Assembly: GCA_900318015.1 (NCBI GenBank) | Contig: ONJB01000036.1 | Location: forward strand, 1-35,225 | Direction of reading: 5' to 3' | From: an uncultured Bacteroidales bacterium | GTDB taxonomy: Bacteria; Bacteroidota; Bacteroidia; Bacteroidales; UBA932 | DNA length: 35,225 nt | Shown: positions 31,939 through 35,225 of the stretch, one piece after another | Layout: each line of letters opens with the position of its first letter | How positions within the stretch are numbered: the first letter of the stretch is position 1 | Translations under genes and position numbers: made by a program | The notes under the pieces: generated by a model | Seen by the model: only the letters and a program-made list of their open reading frames with translations | Database searches by the model: none | Told to the model about the DNA's origin: nothing

Positions 31939-34119
31939 TTATTCCGGCAGGTCGGCGAGCTTGAGGAAGGCGGCGCGGAGGGAGCGCACCTTGCCGTCGG
32001 CGAATTCGACCTCGAAGGTGGTCCAGTCCTTGTTCGCGGCGCGGATGACGCCCTCGCCAAAGACGGTGTGGGTGACGGTGTCGCCGATGTGGAAGGGGCT
32101 CTTGAGTTCCGCCCGCTCCTCGGTGAAATCGACACTGTCGAGGTCGATGGGGCGGTGCGGGTCGAATTCCTCGTCCAGGACATGGATGAGGTTCCGGGTG
32201 CCACGCCAGAGCTCTTCGGGGATAAAGCCTTCGGTGACAACCATTTCCCGCTTGATTTCCGCCAAGAACCGGGACGGGTACTTGTTCATCTTCGTGGAAA
32301 GGTTGAAGCCTTCCGACTCGGTGAGGAACAGCGCCTTCTCGGCGCGGGTGACGGCGACGTACATGAGCCGGCGCTCCTCTTCCTCGCCGTTCTTTTTGTA
32401 TTCCCGGATGGTCCTGAGGTTCGGGAACACGCCCTCGGACAGGCCGACGATGAAGACGTACGGGAACTCGAGGCCCTTCGCCTGGTGGATGGTCATCAAC
32501 TTGAGGGTGGGGACGTCCTTGCGGTGGTCGTCGTTCGTGTACAGGGCGATGTCCTGGAGGTAGTCGGCGAGGGTGGATTCGTCCGGGGTGCGGACGGACT
32601 CGTAGAAGCGGATGGAGGAGAGGAGTTCGTCCAGGTTCTCCAGCCGGTCTTCGTCCTGGTCCACGCGGATGTCCTGCTTGAGGCCGGAACGGTCCAGCAG
32701 GCGGTTCAGTAGGTCGCTCACGCGGTGCTCCAGGGCATAGGCCTTGGCGTCCTCGATCACATCGACAAAGGCCTGGGCGGTCGGTTTCCCGTAGCCGTCG
32801 CGGAGCTGGAGGGCGCTGAAGAGGGAGACGCCGTCGCGGTCCGCATCGGCCCTTAAAGTGTCCAGGAACTTCTTCCCGAGTTTGCGGGAGGGGACGTTGA
32901 CGATGCGCTCAAAGGCGAGGTCGTCGTCCTGGTTGTTCACGAGACGGAGGTAGGAGAGGGCGTCCTTGATCTCCCTTCTTTCGAAGAATCGGGTGCCGCC
33001 CCACACGGTGTATTCCAGGCGGGCGTTCAGGAGCGCCTGCTCCAGCGCGCGGGACTGGTAGGTGCTGCGGTACAGGATCGCGATGTCATTGACCTTGGCG
33101 TCGTGGGCGAGAAGCGTCTTGATCTGCGCGACGATCCAGTCCATCTCCTCCTTCTCGGACTTGCCGTGGTAGTGGATGACCGCGTGGCCTTCGGCCTTCC
33201 GGGTGAAGAGGTCCTTCGGGATGCGGTTCTTGTTGTGGGAGATGACCGAGTTGGCGACGTCCAGGATCTTCGGGGTGGAGCGGTAGTTCTCGTCCAGGAT
33301 GACGGTCCGGTCGGCCGCGAACTGGACGAAGAGGTCCGGCCGCGCGCCGCGCCATTCGTAGATGGCCTGGTCCGGGTCGCCCACGATGAAGAGGTTGCGG
33401 TGCTTCGCCGCGAGCCGCTCCACGAGGTCCCAGTCGTCCAGGTTGCAGTCCTGCGCCTCGTCCACCATGATGTAGTTCAGCGTGTTCTGCCACCATTCGC
33501 AGGCCTCCGGGAAGCGGTCCAGGATGTATTTTGTGACGTTGATGAGGTCGTCGAAGTCGAGGGCGTAGTTCTTCATCTGCCGGCTCACGTAGCCCGCGAG
33601 GCGGTTGCCCTTCCGCATCTCGTCGGTGATCTTCGCCCCCGGGAGCATGAAGGCCGGGATGTAGCCGTTCAGGGCCTTGTCGACCGAGACCATGTCCAGG
33701 AACTGCTTGACCGTCTTCTCGGTGCGCTTGAGGCCCATCTCGTCCATCGCCTGCTTCGCGATGGACTTGCAGTCCTCCTCGTCCAGGACGGTGAAGCCCT
33801 TGGGGAAGCCGAGGCGGTAGATCTCTTTCCGGAGGAACTTGACGCAGAAGCCGTGGATGGTGCACACGAAGTCGTTGTAGTCGCCGCTGTGGACCATCCC
33901 CGCGATGCGGGCGCGCATCTCCGCGGCCGCCTTGTTCGTGAAGGTGAGGCACAGGATGTTCGCCGGGTCGATGCCGAGGACATTGACCAGGTACGCATAC
34001 CGGTGGGTCAGCGCCTTCGTCTTGCCCGTACCGGCTCCCGCCACGACGCGGATCCTGCCCTCCGTCGTGGTCACGGCCTCCTTCTGGCGGCTGTTCAGTC
34101 CCTCGAAAATATCGGTCAT
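31939..34119 (-). CDS. UvrD/PcrA-family superfamily 1 DNA helicase
   Basis: ATP-driven 3'-5' DNA helicase of repair and replication restart, 726 residues. The start is set at ATG 34119 (MTDIFEGLNSRQKEAV); an ORF reading further upstream runs through the palindromic repeat and across pncA and is not credible. Motifs: Q-motif Gln12, Walker A GAGTGKT (28-34), motif Ia FTNKAAAEM, Walker B DEAQD (220-224), LYRSTYQSRALEQAL, GLEFPYVFIVGL, and EEERRLMYVAVTRA. A Tudor-like C-terminal segment (about 670-720, GDTVTHTVFGEGVI) matches PcrA. It lies between pncA and the DUF3237-like gene. Confidence 0.93.
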   Translation of the reverse strand: MTDIFEGLNSRQKEAVTTTEGRIRVVAGAGTGKTKALTHRYAYLVNVLGIDPANILCLTFTNKAAAEMRARIAGMVHSGDYNDFVCTIHGFCVKFLRKEIYRLGFPKGFTVLDEEDCKSIAKQAMDEMGLKRTEKTVKQFLDMVSVDKALNGYIPAFMLPGAKITDEMRKGNRLAGYVSRQMKNYALDFDDLINVTKYILDRFPEACEWWQNTLNYIMVDEAQDCNLDDWDLVERLAAKHRNLFIVGDPDQAIYEWRGARPDLFVQFAADRTVILDENYRSTPKILDVANSVISHNKNRIPKDLFTRKAEGHAVIHYHGKSEKEEMDWIVAQIKTLLAHDAKVNDIAILYRSTYQSRALEQALLNARLEYTVWGGTRFFERREIKDALSYLRLVNNQDDDLAFERIVNVPSRKLGKKFLDTLRADADRDGVSLFSALQLRDGYGKPTAQAFVDVIEDAKAYALEHRVSDLLNRLLDRSGLKQDIRVDQDEDRLENLDELLSSIRFYESVRTPDESTLADYLQDIALYTNDDHRKDVPTLKLMTIHQAKGLEFPYVFIVGLSEGVFPNLRTIREYKKNGEEEERRLMYVAVTRAEKALFLTESEGFNLSTKMNKYPSRFLAEIKREMVVTEGFIPEELWRGTRNLIHVLDEEFDPHRPIDLDSVDFTEERAELKSPFHIGDTVTHTVFGEGVIRAANKDWTTFEVEFADGKVRSLRAAFLKLADLPE

Positions 34120-34122
34120 GTC

Positions 34123-34149
34123 GTCATTCCCGGCTTGACCGGGAATCTC
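34123..34149. repeat. Single palindromic unit between pncA and uvrD
   Basis: A 27-bp unit with 7-bp perfect arms (TTCCCGG and CCGGGAA) and a five-base loop. It is identical base for base to the unit at 3393-3419 within murE and five substitutions from the aroK unit. It fills the gap almost exactly: one end touches the pncA TAG, the other is 3 bp from the uvrD ATG. The partner B unit is absent here. Confidence 0.85.
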
Positions 34150-34748
34150 TAGATCAGGTGGATCCCTTCCTCCTCCATCGCCTTCAGCGCCTCCACATGG
34201 CCGTCGGCATCGACCCAGGCGAGGGCGTCCTTCAGGACATACACCTCGAAGCCGTCCTTCAGGAGGTCTTCCGCGGTGTTGCGGACGCAGTATTCCGTGG
34301 CGATGCCGCACACGAGGACGTTCTGGATGTCCAGGAGCTTCAGGACCTCGGCGAGGCTCTGCCCGGCGGCGTTTACGCCCTCGAAACCGCTGTACTGCTC
34401 CTTCGTCGGATCCTCTCCCTTGAAGAAGGTCAGGTCCTCCTTCACGTAGGGGAGGAGGGATTCATGGACATCGGCCCCATGGGTGCCCTGGACGCAGTGC
34501 GGCGGCCAGGGACCGCCCTGCGCCGCAAAGGAGCAGTGGTCCGCGGGATGATGGTCCCGGATGAAAAGGATCGGGTACGTGGAAACGACCCCCGTCTCGT
34601 CGGCTTCCGTCCCGGCGGTAAGCTGGTCGATGGCCTGGAGCGTGCCTTCGATGGCCCCGTCGGCCCCCTGGCAGGCCATGGACCCGTCGATGAAGTCGTA
34701 GAGCATGTCCACGACCACCAGGGCGCTGTCTTTCAGTTTCTTTGCCAT
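34149..34748 (-). CDS. pncA: Nicotinamidase
   Basis: Hydrolyses nicotinamide to nicotinate in the NAD salvage pathway. The 199-residue isochorismatase-fold protein has the full Asp-Lys-Cys triad: Asp14 (VVVDMLYDF), Lys110 (FFKGEDPTKEQYSGFEG) and Cys154 (GIATEYCVRNTA). The metal site lies in RDHHPADHCSF (Asp65, His67, His71), with HCVQGT following. Its start is 2 bp from the stop of a gene that looks like pncB, whose enzyme uses nicotinate, so the pair forms a two-step salvage operon. The stop codon abuts the palindromic repeat. Confidence 0.93.
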   Translation of the reverse strand: MAKKLKDSALVVVDMLYDFIDGSMACQGADGAIEGTLQAIDQLTAGTEADETGVVSTYPILFIRDHHPADHCSFAAQGGPWPPHCVQGTHGADVHESLLPYVKEDLTFFKGEDPTKEQYSGFEGVNAAGQSLAEVLKLLDIQNVLVCGIATEYCVRNTAEDLLKDGFEVYVLKDALAWVDADGHVEALKAMEEEGIHLI

Positions 34749-34750
34749 GG

Positions 34751-35225
34751 CTAGTCGATTTCAAATTCACGGATCTGCTTCACCAGGTCGTCGATGAGGC
34801 GCATCTTGGTGTCGTAGAGGTCGTCGGAGATGTCCACCTTGTAGAAGTGCGGGTTGATGAGGCGGGACTCCGCGGGCGAGAAGTGGTGCAGGTTGTCCTT
34901 GAAGAAGGCCTTCTTCTGCATCAGGGTGTGCTGCGGGCACACGCGCTTGCCGTTCGCGATGGCCTGGTGCTGGAGCGGACGGGCCTCGTAGGTCCCGGCC
35001 TCGAAGGTCTTGTACTTGAAGGAGTCGTACTCGTCGCGGACGGTGATGGTCTCGCCCTTCTGGATGGCGAGGTCCATCTTGTCCCCGCGGAGGCAGGTGA
35101 CATCGGCCTTGAACACGTAACCGTCAATCTTGTTGCCCTTGGAGGAGTCCAGGGCGCTGATGCGCCAGGTGATCTGGAAGCCCGGGTTGATGAGCTTGAT
35201 CTTGTCCTCGGAGCGCTTCAGGACG
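34751..35225 (-). CDS. pncB: Nicotinate phosphoribosyltransferase (PncB), C-terminal part
   Basis: The last 157 residues of a gene entering from the right edge; the start is outside the window. The sequence (VLKRSEDKIKLINPGFQ, YVFKADV, PLQHQAIANGKRV, RLINPHFYKVDIS, TKMRLIDDL) follows the C-terminal pattern of nicotinate phosphoribosyltransferases, which convert nicotinate to its mononucleotide. The catalytic barrel is not visible, so the call rests on the C-terminal pattern and on pncA 2 bp downstream. Reading starts in frame from the window edge; GTG at 35116 is internal, not a start. Confidence 0.8.
   Translation of the reverse strand, partial: VLKRSEDKIKLINPGFQITWRISALDSSKGNKIDGYVFKADVTCLRGDKMDLAIQKGETITVRDEYDSFKYKTFEAGTYEARPLQHQAIANGKRVCPQHTLMQKKAFFKDNLHHFSPAESRLINPHFYKVDISDDLYDTKMRLIDDLVKQIREFEID

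Noticed and set aside
34120-34311. Upstream extension of the uvrD reading frame
   Set aside because: It runs through the palindromic repeat and into pncA on the same strand in another frame, and its residues are low-complexity Arg/Gly. The helicase homology starts at MTDIFEGLNSRQ.

Overview
The window is about 35 kb of GC-rich Bacteroidales-type chromosome, probably from a gut or rumen lineage. Four things point there: TAnnTTTG-type -7 promoter boxes, a Bacteroidetes dcw cluster with a PASTA-tailed FtsI and no murF between murE and mraY, surface lipoproteins with BspA-type leucine-rich repeats, BACON domains and an M64 peptidase, and a membrane-spanning TPR-AraC regulator. Genus cannot be fixed from the sequence alone.

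Layout. Positions 1-7481 (minus) hold the start of the division and cell-wall cluster: mraZ, rsmH, an ftsL-like gene, ftsI, murE, mraY and murD (cut by the window edge), packed with ATGA and TAATG junctions. As read here, rsmH is broken by a frameshifting deletion just before its SAM-binding motif. Divergently, 7694-14045 (plus) carries an unknown membrane-anchored protein, an acyl-CoA synthetase-like ligase, a dCMP-deaminase-like protein, an S41 C-terminal processing protease and shikimate kinase. Shikimate kinase meets parC head-on inside a single CTAG. Positions 14042-18946 (minus) hold parC, era and an RluB-type pseudouridine synthase. Positions 19029-20960 (minus) hold an exbB-exbD-tonB energy-transduction operon.

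Positions 21048-31389 (plus) form an accessory surface-protein locus. It begins with a membrane-spanning TPR-AraC regulator. Two transcription units follow: (i) two 50-residue proteins plus a 1624-residue fimbrillin-like/BspA-LRR lipoprotein of visibly lower GC, and (ii) a 1039-residue BACON-LRR-thioredoxin-like-M64 peptidase lipoprotein. Both units have the same promoter layout: two TGCTAA direct repeats exactly 21 bp apart, then a TAnnTTTG box starting exactly 28 bp after the second repeat. That is the geometry expected of an AraC-family operator, so the three units look like a small self-contained regulon. The right end (31412-35225, minus) holds pncB (cut by the edge), pncA, a UvrD/PcrA helicase and a secreted DUF3237-like protein.

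Other signals cut across these regions. A short palindromic element occurs as an in-frame 60-66 bp inverted pair inside both murE and aroK, adding 20-22 residues to each enzyme. A single unit, identical over 27 bp to the murE one, sits between pncA and uvrD. The mraZ promoter carries four TGG motifs at an exact 10-bp period, matching the known MraZ operator layout. No tRNA, rRNA, CRISPR array, transposase or phage gene was seen, and no gene-free stretch exceeds about 250 bp.
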